DNA of 64,000 nucleotides from Sphingomonas sp. (lineage in GTDB: Bacteria; Pseudomonadota; Alphaproteobacteria; Sphingomonadales; Sphingomonadaceae): assembly GCF_017304635.1 (NCBI RefSeq), contig NZ_JAFKMA010000003.1, forward strand, positions 191,001 to 255,000, written 5' to 3'. Shown here piece after piece: positions 43,997-52,909 of this stretch. Numbering within the stretch: position 1 is the first letter of the stretch; the number at the start of each line of letters is the position of its first letter. The notes under the pieces are model-generated. The model saw nothing but the letters and a program-made list of their open reading frames with translations, was not told the origin of the DNA and did no database searches. A program made the position numbers and the translations under genes.

Positions 43997-44075
43997 GTTG
44001 CCTGCTCCCCCTGGCGGGCGGTGTAGCGCGATTGCGGCGGCGGGCAAACAGGCGTGACGCGATCGCGGCCGCGCC

Positions 44076-44093
44076 AAACTTGACAAACTTGAC
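44076..44093. repeat. Tandem 9-bp direct repeat AAACTTGAC
   Basis: Two perfect adjacent copies (44076-44084 and 44085-44093) lie 80-97 bases upstream of the symporter start in an otherwise GC-rich gap of 290 bases that has no supported gene. A regulator site is possible. Confidence 0.35.
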
Positions 44094-44286
44094 GGGGGTA
44101 GCGCCGCCGCGCCGGCCGGGACGGCCGCCGATACGATGCATGCCGCACGCGCCGGTCGCGAGACCGGGAAAGGGTATGCCGATGCTGAGAAAGAGCGCGG
44201 CCCGGCTATATGCGCAATCGCGGCTGTAGGAAAACGCGCGGAAGCACGTCAGCGAGGGTCGAGCGGCAGGCCGATGCCGGAAAGCG

Positions 44287-44763
44287 TCAGGCGTGGGGCG
44301 GCAGGCCGGTGGGCGACAGTTCCACCACCTCGACCACGTCGCCCCTGCCCGGCAGCGTCGCGTCCTCGCCCTCCCCCAGCCCGATCAGCGCGCGGGCGAG
44401 CGGGGCGGAGAAGGCGATCAGGCCGGCGGCGGGGTCGGCCTCGTCGTCGCCGACGATGCGGATGTCGCGCGCCGCCCCGTCGATCCGGATTCGCACGCGG
44501 CTGCCGAAGGCGACCTCGTCGGCCGGTGGCGGCGGCGCGACGATCGCGGTGACGCGACGGGTGTTCCAGTAGCGCAAGTCGCGCGCGATCTCCCCGCGCC
44601 GCGCCTCGTCGGCATCCGTCGCTTCCGCCTCCAGCGCGGCGATCCGCGCGTCGATCAGCGCCGGGCCACCTTCGGTCACCAGGTTCGGCCCCGGCGGAAT
44701 CGGCAGTTCGAAGCGCGGCTCCTTATGCTCCTCGTCGGACTCGCGGCGGAACGCGACGCTCAT
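44287..44763 (-). CDS. GreA/GreB-family transcription factor-like protein
   Basis: A 158-residue protein with Gre architecture: an N-terminal helical part (PNLVTEGGPALIDARIAALEAE then ADEARRGEIARDLRYWNTRR, about 28-70) with acidic residues at the hairpin tip, and a C-terminal FKBP-like domain (FGSRVRIRI, then RIVGDDEADPAAGLIAFSAPLARALIGL and the closing VVEVVELS). Gre factors enter the RNA-polymerase channel and stimulate transcript cleavage. The shortened coiled coil makes a regulator of the Rnk/GreB-like type equally possible. The start overlaps mmsB by four bases, so it is the last gene of the valine cluster. Confidence 0.8.
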   Translation of the reverse strand: MSVAFRRESDEEHKEPRFELPIPPGPNLVTEGGPALIDARIAALEAEATDADEARRGEIARDLRYWNTRRVTAIVAPPPPADEVAFGSRVRIRIDGAARDIRIVGDDEADPAAGLIAFSAPLARALIGLGEGEDATLPGRGDVVEVVELSPTGLPPHA

Positions 44764-45644
44764 GACTGGTGGCCGAGCATCCGGATGATCGCCGAGAAAT
44801 CGAGCCCGCCATTCCCCGCCTCGTCGAACTTGGCGTACAGCTCGGCCGCGCGCGCGCCCATCGGCGTGTCGGCATCGACCGAGGCAGCCGCCTCCATCGC
44901 CAGCCGCAGATCCTTCAGCATCAGCGCGGTCGCGAAGCCGCCCTGATAGTCGCGGTCGGCGGGCGTTTCCGGCCCGACCCCGGGCCATGGCGCGTAGCTG
45001 GTCAACGACCACGACTGCCCCGACGACACGCTGGCGATGTCGAAGAACTTCTGCGGATCCAGCCCGAGCTTGTCGGCGAGCAGGAACGCCTCGCACGTCG
45101 CGATCATCTCCGCGCCCAGCACCATGTTGTTGCAGATCTTGGCGGCCTGGCCCGCGCCGCTCGCGCCAGCATGGATCACCGCCTTGCCCATGTCCGCCAG
45201 GAACGGCTCGGCCCGCTCGAACCCTTCGGCCGCGCCGCCGACCATGAAGGTCAGCGTGCCGGCAGTGGCGGCGGCGATCCCGCCGGAGACGGGCGCGTCG
45301 ACCATCGTCAGCCCCTTGGCGAGCGCGGCGGCGCCGACTCGCTTGGCGGTGGCGACGTCGATCGTCGAACAGTCGATCAGGATGGCGGAGGCGGGGGCGG
45401 CGCCGAACACGCTGTCGCTGTAGACGCCTTCGACGTGCTTGCCGGCGGGCAGCATCGTCACCACCGCCTCCGCCCCGTCGCACGCCTCTACCGCGCTCGC
45501 GACGGGCAAACACCCGGCCGCCTTCGCCTTGTCGAGCGCGTCGGCCGACAGGTCGAACGCGCGGACGTCATGCCCCTTCTTCGCCAGATTCGCGGCCATC
45601 CCGCCGCCCATGTTGCCGAGACCGATGAATGCGACGCGTGCCAT
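44760..45644 (-). CDS. mmsB: 3-hydroxyisobutyrate dehydrogenase
   Basis: A 294-residue NAD-dependent beta-hydroxyacid dehydrogenase of valine breakdown, oxidising 3-hydroxyisobutyrate to methylmalonate semialdehyde. The Rossmann motif is VAFIGLGNMGGGMAANL (4-20), DAPVSGGIAAATAGTL is the substrate loop and Lys169 in AKICNNMVLGA is catalytic. GGGAGGGGAG stands upstream of the ATG, partly formed by the adjacent REP palindrome. It follows the enoyl-CoA hydratase across that REP element and precedes the Gre-like gene. Confidence 0.93.
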   Translation of the reverse strand: MARVAFIGLGNMGGGMAANLAKKGHDVRAFDLSADALDKAKAAGCLPVASAVEACDGAEAVVTMLPAGKHVEGVYSDSVFGAAPASAILIDCSTIDVATAKRVGAAALAKGLTMVDAPVSGGIAAATAGTLTFMVGGAAEGFERAEPFLADMGKAVIHAGASGAGQAAKICNNMVLGAEMIATCEAFLLADKLGLDPQKFFDIASVSSGQSWSLTSYAPWPGVGPETPADRDYQGGFATALMLKDLRLAMEAAASVDADTPMGARAAELYAKFDEAGNGGLDFSAIIRMLGHQS

Positions 45645-45652
45645 TCTATACT

Positions 45653-45762
45653 CCCCTCCCGCTTGCGGGAGGGGCTGGGGGTGGGCCCCCGGCCAGCCAC
45701 AAGCGGGATTGTTGATTGGTGAGCGCCTGCCCACCCCTAGCCCCTCCCGCAAGCGGGAGGGG
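45653..45762. repeat. REPIN: inverted pair of REP palindromes
   Basis: Two 34-base arms (45653-45686 and 45729-45762) are inverted copies with one mismatch. Each contains a palindrome of 10-base stem CCCCTCCCGC/GCGGGAGGGG around TT or AA, followed by GCTGGGGGTGGGC or its complement. The paired, inverted layout with about 42 bases between is the REPIN pattern. It lies between echA (stop 45768) and mmsB (start 45644). A decayed relative is at 23000-23093. Confidence 0.8.
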
Positions 45763-45767
45763 AAAAC

Positions 45768-46544
45768 CTACTTCCCTACCCAGCTCCCCGGCCGTTTCTC
45801 GACGAAGGCGGTCATGCCTTCCTTCTGGTCCTGCGACCCGAACAGGCCGTGGAACAGGCGGCGTTCGAACTGGACGCCCTGGCCCAGCATCGTCTCGAAC
45901 GCGGCGTCGACCATTTCCTTGTTGGCCAGCACCGCGAGCGGCGCCATGCCGGCGATCTGCGCGGCGACCTTCACCGCCTCGTCGATCAGCTCGGCGGCGG
46001 GGACGATCCGCGACACCAGCCCGGCGCGCTCCGCTTCTGCCGCATCCATGAAGCGGCCGGTCAGGCACATCTCCATCGCCTTCGCCTTGCCGACCGCGCG
46101 GGTCAGCCGCTGCGACCCGCCCATGCCGGGCGCGACGCCGAGCTTGATCTCCGGCTGGCCGAACTTCGCGGTATCAGCGGCGAGGATGAAGTCGCACATC
46201 ATCGCCAGTTCGCACCCACCGCCCAGCGCGAAGCCGGCGACCGCGGCGATCACGGGTTTTCGCGTGCGGGTGAACATCTCCCACCCGGCGAAGTAGTTGC
46301 CGCCGTACATCTCGCCGAACGATTGCGGCTGCATCTCCTTGATGTCCGCGCCCGCGGCGAACGCCTTCTCGCTGCCGGTCAGCACGGCACAGCCCTGCGA
46401 CGGGTCGGCGTCGAACGCCTGCGCCGCGGCGACCAGTTCGCCCAGCACCTGATTGTTGAGCGCGTTCAGCGCCTGCGGCCGGTTGAGCGTGATGAGCGTG
46501 ACGCCGCCGTCGCGCTGCTCGACCAGGATCGTTTCGTAGCTCAT
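45768..46544 (-). CDS. Enoyl-CoA hydratase
   Basis: A 258-residue crotonase-fold hydratase. The oxyanion hole and the two catalytic glutamates are in [14 protein letters not shown] and [17 protein letters not shown], both intact, and [11 protein letters not shown] opens the fold. It hydrates enoyl-CoA; in the valine path methacrylyl-CoA is the expected substrate here by context. It starts four bases beyond the stop of the upstream HIBYL-CoA hydrolase, so it is co-transcribed. The stop is six bases from a REPIN. Confidence 0.93.
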   Translation of the reverse strand: MSYETILVEQRDGGVTLITLNRPQALNALNNQVLGELVAAAQAFDADPSQGCAVLTGSEKAFAAGADIKEMQPQSFGEMYGGNYFAGWEMFTRTRKPVIAAVAGFALGGGCELAMMCDFILAADTAKFGQPEIKLGVAPGMGGSQRLTRAVGKAKAMEMCLTGRFMDAAEAERAGLVSRIVPAAELIDEAVKVAAQIAGMAPLAVLANKEMVDAAFETMLGQGVQFERRLFHGLFGSQDQKEGMTAFVEKRPGSWVGK

Positions 46545-46548
46545 CGTC

Positions 46549-47616
46549 TCACTCCTTCGCCGGCAACGGGGTCCAAGCCCGGTCGGCCGGCAGCGGCTGG
46601 AAATAGGCGTCGACCATCGCGTCGGTAACTTGCGACGGGGTCGGCGGGGTCCAGCGCGGATCGCCGGTCTTGTCGATCAGCAGCGCGCGCACGCCCTCGG
46701 CAAAGTCGGGCGCCTGGTACATCCGCACCATGATCGCGAACTCCATCCGCATCTCGTCGACGAAGTGGAGGTGGCGCGGGCTTTCGACCAGCATCTTGAG
46801 CGAGACCTTGCACGACGTCGGCGAGCGCTGCGCCAGCGTCGCCAGTTGCGCGGTCGCCCACTCGCCGCCATCGGCTTCGAGGTCGCGCAGGATGGTCTCG
46901 TAATCGTCCGACGCGAACAGGCGGTCGATGTCGGGGAGCTGGCCGACGATCTTCGCTGGCGGCGGCGGGATCGCGGCGCCAGCCAAGATCGATTCGGTCT
47001 TTTCCGGGGTCGCGCAGATCTGCGCCTTCACGTCGTCCAGCGCGTCGGACGGCACATAGAAATTGGCCAGCCCCATCGCTACGCAATCCGCCCCGTCGAG
47101 CCGCGCGCCGGTCAACGCGAGATACTGCGCGCTCCGCCCCCGTAGCCGCGACAGGTACCGCCCGCCGCCGACATCGGGGAACAGGCCGATCGTCGTCTCG
47201 GGCATCGCGAACAAAGTCCGCTCGGTCGCGACGCGATAGCGGCACGGGCACGCGATCCCCACGCCGCCGCCCATCGTCACCCCGTCCATGAACGCGACCC
47301 CCGGCTTCGGGTACGTGTACATCAGATGGTTGAGGCGATATTCGTGGAAGAAGAATTCGTGCCCCGCCGTCGCGCCCTGCGGTACGTCCTTCGCGATCGT
47401 CACGACGTCGCCGCCGGCGCAGAAGCCCCTGCCCTCGGCATGATCGATCAGCACGATCCGCACGTCGGGATCGTGCCGCCAGTCGAGCAGCGCCCGCATC
47501 ATCGCCCGCACCATCGCCAGGTTGAGCGAATGCAGCGCCTTCGGCCGGTCGAGTCGCAAGCGACCGGCGCATTTGTCCACGTACGTACGCACGTCGTCGG
47601 TGGTCATCAAATTCAC
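46549..47616 (-). CDS. 3-hydroxyisobutyryl-CoA hydrolase
   Basis: A 355-residue crotonase-superfamily thioesterase that releases 3-hydroxyisobutyrate in valine degradation. Diagnostic for HIBCH rather than a hydratase are [50 protein letters not shown] (Glu and Asp active residues) and a long C-terminal extension. GTG 47616 is preceded by GAGGGG at good spacing; ATG 47607 is possible. It follows phaC by ten bases. Confidence 0.9.
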   Translation of the reverse strand: MNLMTTDDVRTYVDKCAGRLRLDRPKALHSLNLAMVRAMMRALLDWRHDPDVRIVLIDHAEGRGFCAGGDVVTIAKDVPQGATAGHEFFFHEYRLNHLMYTYPKPGVAFMDGVTMGGGVGIACPCRYRVATERTLFAMPETTIGLFPDVGGGRYLSRLRGRSAQYLALTGARLDGADCVAMGLANFYVPSDALDDVKAQICATPEKTESILAGAAIPPPPAKIVGQLPDIDRLFASDDYETILRDLEADGGEWATAQLATLAQRSPTSCKVSLKMLVESPRHLHFVDEMRMEFAIMVRMYQAPDFAEGVRALLIDKTGDPRWTPPTPSQVTDAMVDAYFQPLPADRAWTPLPAKE

Positions 47617-47626
47617 GCAAATCCCC

Positions 47627-49372
47627 TCAGTGCGTGATGGAAACATAGCTGCCCGGGGCGGGCTCGATCGCGTCGGCGGGCGTGCGCGCGTGGACGCGTT
47701 TCGCGGTGCCGTGCTCGCTCAGCCAGGCATCCCAGGCAGGCCACCACGAGCCGTCGTGCTTCTCCGCACCCGCCAGCCATTCCCGCGCCGCGTCGGGCCG
47801 GACGTCGCTGGTCCAGTAACCGTGCTTGTTGGCGGCGGGCGGATTGATGACGCCGGCATTGTGCCCCGATCCGCCGAGCACGAACGTCACCGGCCCGCCG
47901 AACAGCCGGCCGCCGTCATAGACCGCCTCCCACGCCGAGACATGGTCGTCCTTCAGCGCGACGAGAAAGATCGGCGTCGCGATCGCGGCCAGGTCGATCT
48001 CGACCCCGCCGACGCTGAACCCGGTCTTCTCCTTCAGCGCGTTCGACGCCAGCAGCCCGCGATTGTAGCTCTTCAGGAACGCCTGCGGGATGCGCGCGCC
48101 ATCCTCGAACCAGTAGAGCAGGTCGCTGGGCGGCGCGGCCTTGTCGAGCAGGTAATGGTTGACCACCGACGACCAGATCAGGTCGTTCGACCGCACCGTC
48201 GCGAAGAGTTGCTGCAACTCGGTCGAATCGATGAAGCCCTGTCGCTCCAGATGCCCTTCGAGCGCGTCGAGATGCGCTTCGTGGACGAACGCCGACCAGT
48301 CGCGCATGTCGGCGAAGTCGACCATGCTGCCGATCAGCGTCGCGGTGTTGACCTCGCTCTGCCGCCCCTGCGCCGCCAGCCAGGCCAGCGCGACCGCGAC
48401 CAGCGTCCCGCCCAGGCAGAAGCTGAACAGGTCGACCGCGTCCGCCCCGCTCCGCTTGCGCGCCTCGCCGATCGCCGTGACGATGCCGTCGAGCACATAT
48501 TGCTCGACCCCCATGTCGCGATGGCGCTCGTCGGGGTTGATCCACGAGATGACGAACACCGTCCGCCCCTGATCGACCAGCCATTTGACCAGGCTCGACC
48601 TGGGCTGGAGGTCGATCATGTAGAATTTGTTCACCAGCGGCGGCACGTAGAGCAGCGGCTCGGCCGCGACGTCCGGGGTCGCGGGATCGTACTGGATCAG
48701 CTGGAACAGGTCGTTCTGGAACACCACGCTGCCCGGGGTCGCGGCGATCGTCCTGCCCTTGACGAACGCGTCCGGGTCGGTCCGCCGGCGGACGATCCCC
48801 TTCCCCGCCGCCACGTCCTCGATCAGGTGCGCAAAGCCCTGCGCCAGGTTGGCGCCGCCGGTCGCGACCGTGCGCCTGACCACCTCGGGGTTGGTCATCG
48901 CGAAATTGGTCGGGGCGATCGCGTTCAGATACTGGTCGACCAGGAAATCGATCATCGCGGCATTGGGCGTGTCGCGCCGGTCCGCCACCGCCGCCACCGC
49001 GCGGATCTGTTTCGAGGCGAGCAGATAGGCGTCGCGCAAGGACCGGAAATACGGATTCTCGTCCCAGGCGGGCGAGGCGAAGCGGCGGTCGCGCACCTTC
49101 TCGCCCGGTGCCTGCGGCAGGAACGCGCGCGACCAGAAGTCGCCCCATTCGCGCGCCGCCTGCAATTGCACCTCGAGCAACTGCTGCGGATGCTGGCCCA
49201 GCCCGATCGCGAAATCGGACACGGTGCGCATCAGCGCCAGCGGATCGAACGGCCGCGTCGCCGCCGCCGGGATCGGCGCGCGCGCGGCCTCGGTCATCGC
49301 CCGGCCGATATTGGCGATCGCATCCTGCCACAACGCGGCGGCGCCCGGCACGGTCTCGGCGGTGTCGCTCAC
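47627..49372 (-). CDS. phaC: Class I polyhydroxyalkanoate synthase
   Basis: A 581-residue PHA synthase that polymerises (R)-3-hydroxyacyl-CoA at the granule surface. The nucleophile Cys319 lies in VDLFSFCLGGTLV, a lipase-like box with Ser replacing the usual first Gly; Asp476 (KDDHVSAW) and His504 (GSGHNAGVINPP) complete the triad. The N-terminal half has the PHA_synth N domain (NPYFRSLRDAYLLAS). Translation starts at GTG 49372, sharing four bases (GTGA) with the acyl-CoA dehydrogenase stop; an ORF extension upstream is a shadow. No phaE or phaR-subunit is here, consistent with class I. It is embedded in valine-catabolic genes and far from phaA/phaR. Confidence 0.93.
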   Translation of the reverse strand: MSDTAETVPGAAALWQDAIANIGRAMTEAARAPIPAAATRPFDPLALMRTVSDFAIGLGQHPQQLLEVQLQAAREWGDFWSRAFLPQAPGEKVRDRRFASPAWDENPYFRSLRDAYLLASKQIRAVAAVADRRDTPNAAMIDFLVDQYLNAIAPTNFAMTNPEVVRRTVATGGANLAQGFAHLIEDVAAGKGIVRRRTDPDAFVKGRTIAATPGSVVFQNDLFQLIQYDPATPDVAAEPLLYVPPLVNKFYMIDLQPRSSLVKWLVDQGRTVFVISWINPDERHRDMGVEQYVLDGIVTAIGEARKRSGADAVDLFSFCLGGTLVAVALAWLAAQGRQSEVNTATLIGSMVDFADMRDWSAFVHEAHLDALEGHLERQGFIDSTELQQLFATVRSNDLIWSSVVNHYLLDKAAPPSDLLYWFEDGARIPQAFLKSYNRGLLASNALKEKTGFSVGGVEIDLAAIATPIFLVALKDDHVSAWEAVYDGGRLFGGPVTFVLGGSGHNAGVINPPAANKHGYWTSDVRPDAAREWLAGAEKHDGSWWPAWDAWLSEHGTAKRVHARTPADAIEPAPGSYVSITH

Positions 49373-50514
49373 TGCCGCGTCAAGTCCCGGCCGACGATCA
49401 TCCGCATCACCTGGTTGGTCCCTTCCAGGATCGAATGGACGCGCAGGTCCCGCCAGAACCGCTCGATCGGATAGTCCATCAGATAGCCGTAGCCGCCATG
49501 CAGTTGCAGCGCGCGATCGACGATCGACGAGCCGTTGTCGGTCGCCAGCCGCTTCGCCATCGCCGAGAAGCGCGACTTGTCGGGGGCGTTCGCCGTCACC
49601 TTGGCGGCGGCGAGATAGAGCAGCGCCCGCGCCGCCTCCAGGTCGGTCGCCATGTCGGCGAGCATGAACTGCGTGTTCTGGAAATCGGCGACGGGCTGGC
49701 CGAATTGCTGGCGTTCCTTGGTATATTTGACCGATTCGTCGAGGCAGCGCTGCGCCCCGCCGAGCGAGCACGCGCCGATGTTGAGCCGTCCGCCGTCGAG
49801 CCCCGCCATCGCGAAGCGGAATCCGTCGCCCTCCGCGCCGACGCGATTCTCGACCGGCACGCGGCAATCCTCGAAGATCACCTGCGCGGTCGGGCTGGCG
49901 TTCCAGCCGAGCTTCTTTTCCGGCGCGCCGAACGACAGGCCGGGCGTGCCCTTCTCGATCACCAGGCAGGAAATGCCCTTCGACTTCTCCTCGCTGGTGC
50001 GGACCATGCAGACATAGACGTCGTTATAGCCGGCGCCCGAGATGAATTGCTTGGTGCCGTTCAGCACGTAATGGTCGCCGTCCAGCCGCGCGGTCGTCTT
50101 CAGCGCGGCGGCGTCGGAACCGGAGCCGGGCTCGGTCAGGCAGTAGCTCGCGATCTTGTCCATGCCGACCAGGCTGGGGAGGAAGCGGTCCTTGATCTCC
50201 TGCCCGCCGAAGCGGTCGATCATCCACGTCGCCATGTTATGGATCGAGATATAGGCGCTGGTCGCGGGGCAGCCATAGGCCATCGCCTCCATGATGAGCG
50301 CCGCCTCAAGCCGGCCGAGCCCGATCCCGCCCGATTCCTCGGCGACGTAAATCGCGCCGAAGCCGAGCTCGCCCGCCGCCTTCCACACGTCGACGGGATA
50401 ATTGTGTTCCTCGTCCCACTTGGCCGCGAACGGCGTGATGCGATCGGCGGTGAACTTGCGCGCGAGGTCCTGGATCTCGCGCTGGTCGGGGGTCAGGTCG
50501 AACTGGTCGATCAT
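49369..50514 (-). CDS. Acyl-CoA dehydrogenase (probable isobutyryl-CoA dehydrogenase)
   Basis: A 381-residue FAD acyl-CoA dehydrogenase. CLTEPGSGSDAAALKTTA and FISGAGYNDVY are the FAD and substrate motifs, and the catalytic base is Glu364 in VHSILEGTNQVMR, as in short-chain members. HGGYGYLMDYPIERFWRD precedes it. Placement between mmsA and HIBYL-CoA hydrolase suggests isobutyryl-CoA or methyl-branched substrate (inference). It overlaps an upstream small lipoprotein by ATGA and phaC by GTGA. Confidence 0.92.
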   Translation of the reverse strand: MIDQFDLTPDQREIQDLARKFTADRITPFAAKWDEEHNYPVDVWKAAGELGFGAIYVAEESGGIGLGRLEAALIMEAMAYGCPATSAYISIHNMATWMIDRFGGQEIKDRFLPSLVGMDKIASYCLTEPGSGSDAAALKTTARLDGDHYVLNGTKQFISGAGYNDVYVCMVRTSEEKSKGISCLVIEKGTPGLSFGAPEKKLGWNASPTAQVIFEDCRVPVENRVGAEGDGFRFAMAGLDGGRLNIGACSLGGAQRCLDESVKYTKERQQFGQPVADFQNTQFMLADMATDLEAARALLYLAAAKVTANAPDKSRFSAMAKRLATDNGSSIVDRALQLHGGYGYLMDYPIERFWRDLRVHSILEGTNQVMRMIVGRDLTRQ

Positions 50515-50762
50515 TTGGTTTCCGTCTTGGCGGTGGTCGTGGTCTTGACCGTTTTGCTCGAACGATGTGCCGGCGCGGCATTCTCGTCGGTTGGGGCGTC
50601 GCCGTCATCGGCCGGCACGTCGGTGACGTTGGCGTCCTCCGGCATGGCGTTGGCGTCCACCGTCGAGACGTTGGGCACCGCCTCGTTGATCGTCGGCGAC
50701 TCCGCCTTGTGGCAGCCGGCGATCGCCAGCGCGGCGGCGGCGAGGATGAGAAGGCGCATCAT
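50511..50762 (-). CDS. Small hypothetical lipoprotein
   Basis: An 83-residue protein with a lipoprotein signal ending IAGC (Cys17), then an acidic segment (DANVTDVPADDGD) and a basic Lys/Thr-rich end (KTVKTTTTAKTETK). It is short, polar and probably unstructured on the envelope. GGGAGA precedes two consecutive ATG codons (50762, 50759). Its stop overlaps the acyl-CoA dehydrogenase start (ATGA), an odd partner for a metabolic enzyme. Unknown family. Confidence 0.6.
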   Translation of the reverse strand: MMRLLILAAAALAIAGCHKAESPTINEAVPNVSTVDANAMPEDANVTDVPADDGDAPTDENAAPAHRSSKTVKTTTTAKTETK

Positions 50763-50880
50763 CTATCTCCCGATGAAGGCGTCCGGTCATAAGCGACGCG
50801 GACGATCGATACCATAACGCAGCGAAGGCGCGCCGGAGCCACCTGCCGGCGAGGCAGTCGTCCGATCGGTCGAGCACGCC

Positions 50881-51330
50881 TCATCGCGCGCCATACTCTC
50901 GAACACTCTCTAGCCCCAGCCGGGCTGGCCGGATCGCCGCGACCAACGCCGTCAGCGCCCCGAGGCCCATCGTCGCGACCCACAGGTAATAGCCGACATA
51001 ATGATGCTCGATCGGATAGGAATTTCCCGACTCGTCGACCATCACGGTTCGCCGCAGCGCCGACAGCACCGTCACGAACGCCAGCAGGCCGGCCATCCCG
51101 CCAAAACCGTTCGGCATCGCTCGGCGTTGCAGCAACATCGCGATCAGCATGAGAATGAGCGGATTGCCGAGCCAATCGACCTGCCCGAGCATCGCGCCGA
51201 GCCAGCCGACGATCAGCATCGACCAGCCGAAATCCCGATAGCCTTTCACCGCGATCGTCGGCAGAGCCAGGGAGGCCGACCACAAGGCGGCGATGGCAAA
51301 CGCCATGACATGTCGTGGCCGAACCCGCAC
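50881..51330 (-). CDS. Four-helix membrane protein
   Basis: A 149-residue protein with about four membrane helices (AFAIAALWSASLALPTIAV, MLIVGWLGAMLGQ, NPLILMLIAMLLQ and LWVATMGLGALTALVAA). GTG 51330 lies three bases beyond the mmsA stop with GGGGTGAGG before it; ATG 51306 is an alternative. It is likely co-transcribed with mmsA. No family is recognised and no transport motif is seen. Confidence 0.6.
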   Translation of the reverse strand: MRVRPRHVMAFAIAALWSASLALPTIAVKGYRDFGWSMLIVGWLGAMLGQVDWLGNPLILMLIAMLLQRRAMPNGFGGMAGLLAFVTVLSALRRTVMVDESGNSYPIEHHYVGYYLWVATMGLGALTALVAAIRPARLGLESVREYGAR

Positions 51331-51333
51331 GCC

Positions 51334-52833
51334 TCACCCCATCGTCGGAATGACGAACGCCGAATCCCCGCTCGCGCCGCCATCCGGCCAGCGTTGCGTC
51401 ACGGTCTTGACCTTGGTCCAGAACTTGACGCCTTCCATGCCGTGCTGGTTGGTGTCGCCGAACGCCGAGCGCTTCCAGCCGCCGAACGTGTGATAGGCGA
51501 CGGGCACCGGGATCGGCACGTTGATCCCGACCATGCCGACGTTCACGCGTGCGGCGAACTCGCGCGCGGCGTGGCCGTTGCGGGTGAAGATCGCAACGCC
51601 GTTGCCGTATTGGTGATCGCTCGGCAGGCGGAGCGCATCCTCGAAATCCTTTGCGCGGACCATCTGGAGGACGGGGCCGAAGATTTCCTCCTTGTACGAC
51701 TGCATGTCGGTCGTGACATGGTCGAACAGCGACGGGCCGATGAAGAAGCCCTCCTCATGCCCCTGCAGCGTGAAGCCGCGGCCGTCGACGACCAGTTCGG
51801 CGCCGTCCTCGACGCCGGTCTGGATCCAGCTCTCGACACGGCTCTTGTGCGCGGCGTTGACCACCGGGCCGTAATGCGCCTCCGCATCGGTCGAGACACC
51901 GACGCGCAAGGCATGGATCGCGGGGATCAGCTTCTCGCGCAGCGCGTCCGCGGTTTTGTCGCCGACCGGCACCACCACGGGCAGCGCCATGCAGCGCTCG
52001 CCGGCCGAACCGAACGCCGCGCCCGACAGGTCCGCGACAACCTGGTCGAGGTCGGCGTCGGGCATGACGATGCCGTGGTTCTTCGCCCCGCCCATCGCCT
52101 GGACGCGCTTGCCCGCCGCGACGCCGCGATTGTAGACATAGTGCGCGATGTCGCTCGACCCGACGAAGCTGACCGCCGCGATCGCCGGATGGTCGAGGAT
52201 CGCGTCGACCATTTCCTTGTCGCCGTGCACGACCTGGAAGATACCCTCCGGCATCCCCGCCTCGCGCATCAGTTCGGCGAGGCGCACCGGGACCGAGGGG
52301 TCGCGCTCGCTGGGCTTGAGGATGAAGGCGTTGCCGCACGCGGTCGCGACCGCGCCCATCCACAGCGGGATCATTGCCGGGAAGTTGAACGGCGTGATGC
52401 CCGCGCCGATGCCGAGCGGCTGGCGCATCGAATAGACGTCGATGCCGGGGCCCGCGCCCTGCGTATATTCGCCCTTGAGCACGTGCGGGATGCCGCACGC
52501 GAACTCGACCACTTCGAGGCCGCGCTGGATGTCGCCCCTGGCGTCGGCGATCACCTTGCCGTGTTCGGACGACAGCAGGTGCGCGAGTTCGTCCATATGC
52601 GCCTCGACCAGCGCCTTGAACGCGAACATCACGCGGGCGCGGCGCTGCGGGTTGGTCGCGGCCCAGGCCGGTTGCGCGGCCTGCGCCGCCGTGACCGCGC
52701 GGTCGAGATCGGCTTGCGTGCCCAGCGTGACCGACGCCTGCACCTTGCCGGTGTTGGGGTCGAACACCTCGCTCGTGCGACCGCCGCCGGCGCCGCCCGC
52801 CTGACCCGCAATGTGATGATCGATGATGCGCAT
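51334..52833 (-). CDS. mmsA: Methylmalonate-semialdehyde dehydrogenase (CoA-acylating)
   Basis: A 499-residue aldehyde dehydrogenase that turns methylmalonate semialdehyde into propionyl-CoA, ending valine breakdown. It carries GITPFNFPAMIPLWMGAVA, the GSSDIAHYVY turn and nucleophile Cys281 in GSAGERCMALP, where the CMALP context is typical of MmsA and contrasts with Glu268-dependent ALDHs. The C-terminus NVPIPVPVAYHTFGGWK also fits. AGGAGAG precedes the ATG at 52833; the ORF extension is intergenic. It is the first of the minus-strand valine genes. Confidence 0.94.
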   Translation of the reverse strand: MRIIDHHIAGQAGGAGGGRTSEVFDPNTGKVQASVTLGTQADLDRAVTAAQAAQPAWAATNPQRRARVMFAFKALVEAHMDELAHLLSSEHGKVIADARGDIQRGLEVVEFACGIPHVLKGEYTQGAGPGIDVYSMRQPLGIGAGITPFNFPAMIPLWMGAVATACGNAFILKPSERDPSVPVRLAELMREAGMPEGIFQVVHGDKEMVDAILDHPAIAAVSFVGSSDIAHYVYNRGVAAGKRVQAMGGAKNHGIVMPDADLDQVVADLSGAAFGSAGERCMALPVVVPVGDKTADALREKLIPAIHALRVGVSTDAEAHYGPVVNAAHKSRVESWIQTGVEDGAELVVDGRGFTLQGHEEGFFIGPSLFDHVTTDMQSYKEEIFGPVLQMVRAKDFEDALRLPSDHQYGNGVAIFTRNGHAAREFAARVNVGMVGINVPIPVPVAYHTFGGWKRSAFGDTNQHGMEGVKFWTKVKTVTQRWPDGGASGDSAFVIPTMG

Positions 52834-52909
52834 GCGACTCTCCTGTGAGGACGTGCCCTTGGAAGCCGCTGTGTAATTAAATTGCGCCGGGCGCAAGCGG
52901 CCGCGGCGG

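Noticed and set aside
47522-49474. A 650-codon frame opposite phaC
   Set aside because: phaC has an intact catalytic triad and overlapping partners on the minus strand.
49373-49867. In-frame extension of phaC upstream of 49372
   Set aside because: It overlaps the acyl-CoA dehydrogenase and is unlike any PHA synthase N-terminus; GTG 49372 fits the GTGA junction.
51001-52848. A 615-codon frame opposite mmsA
   Set aside because: Shadow of a well-conserved dehydrogenase.
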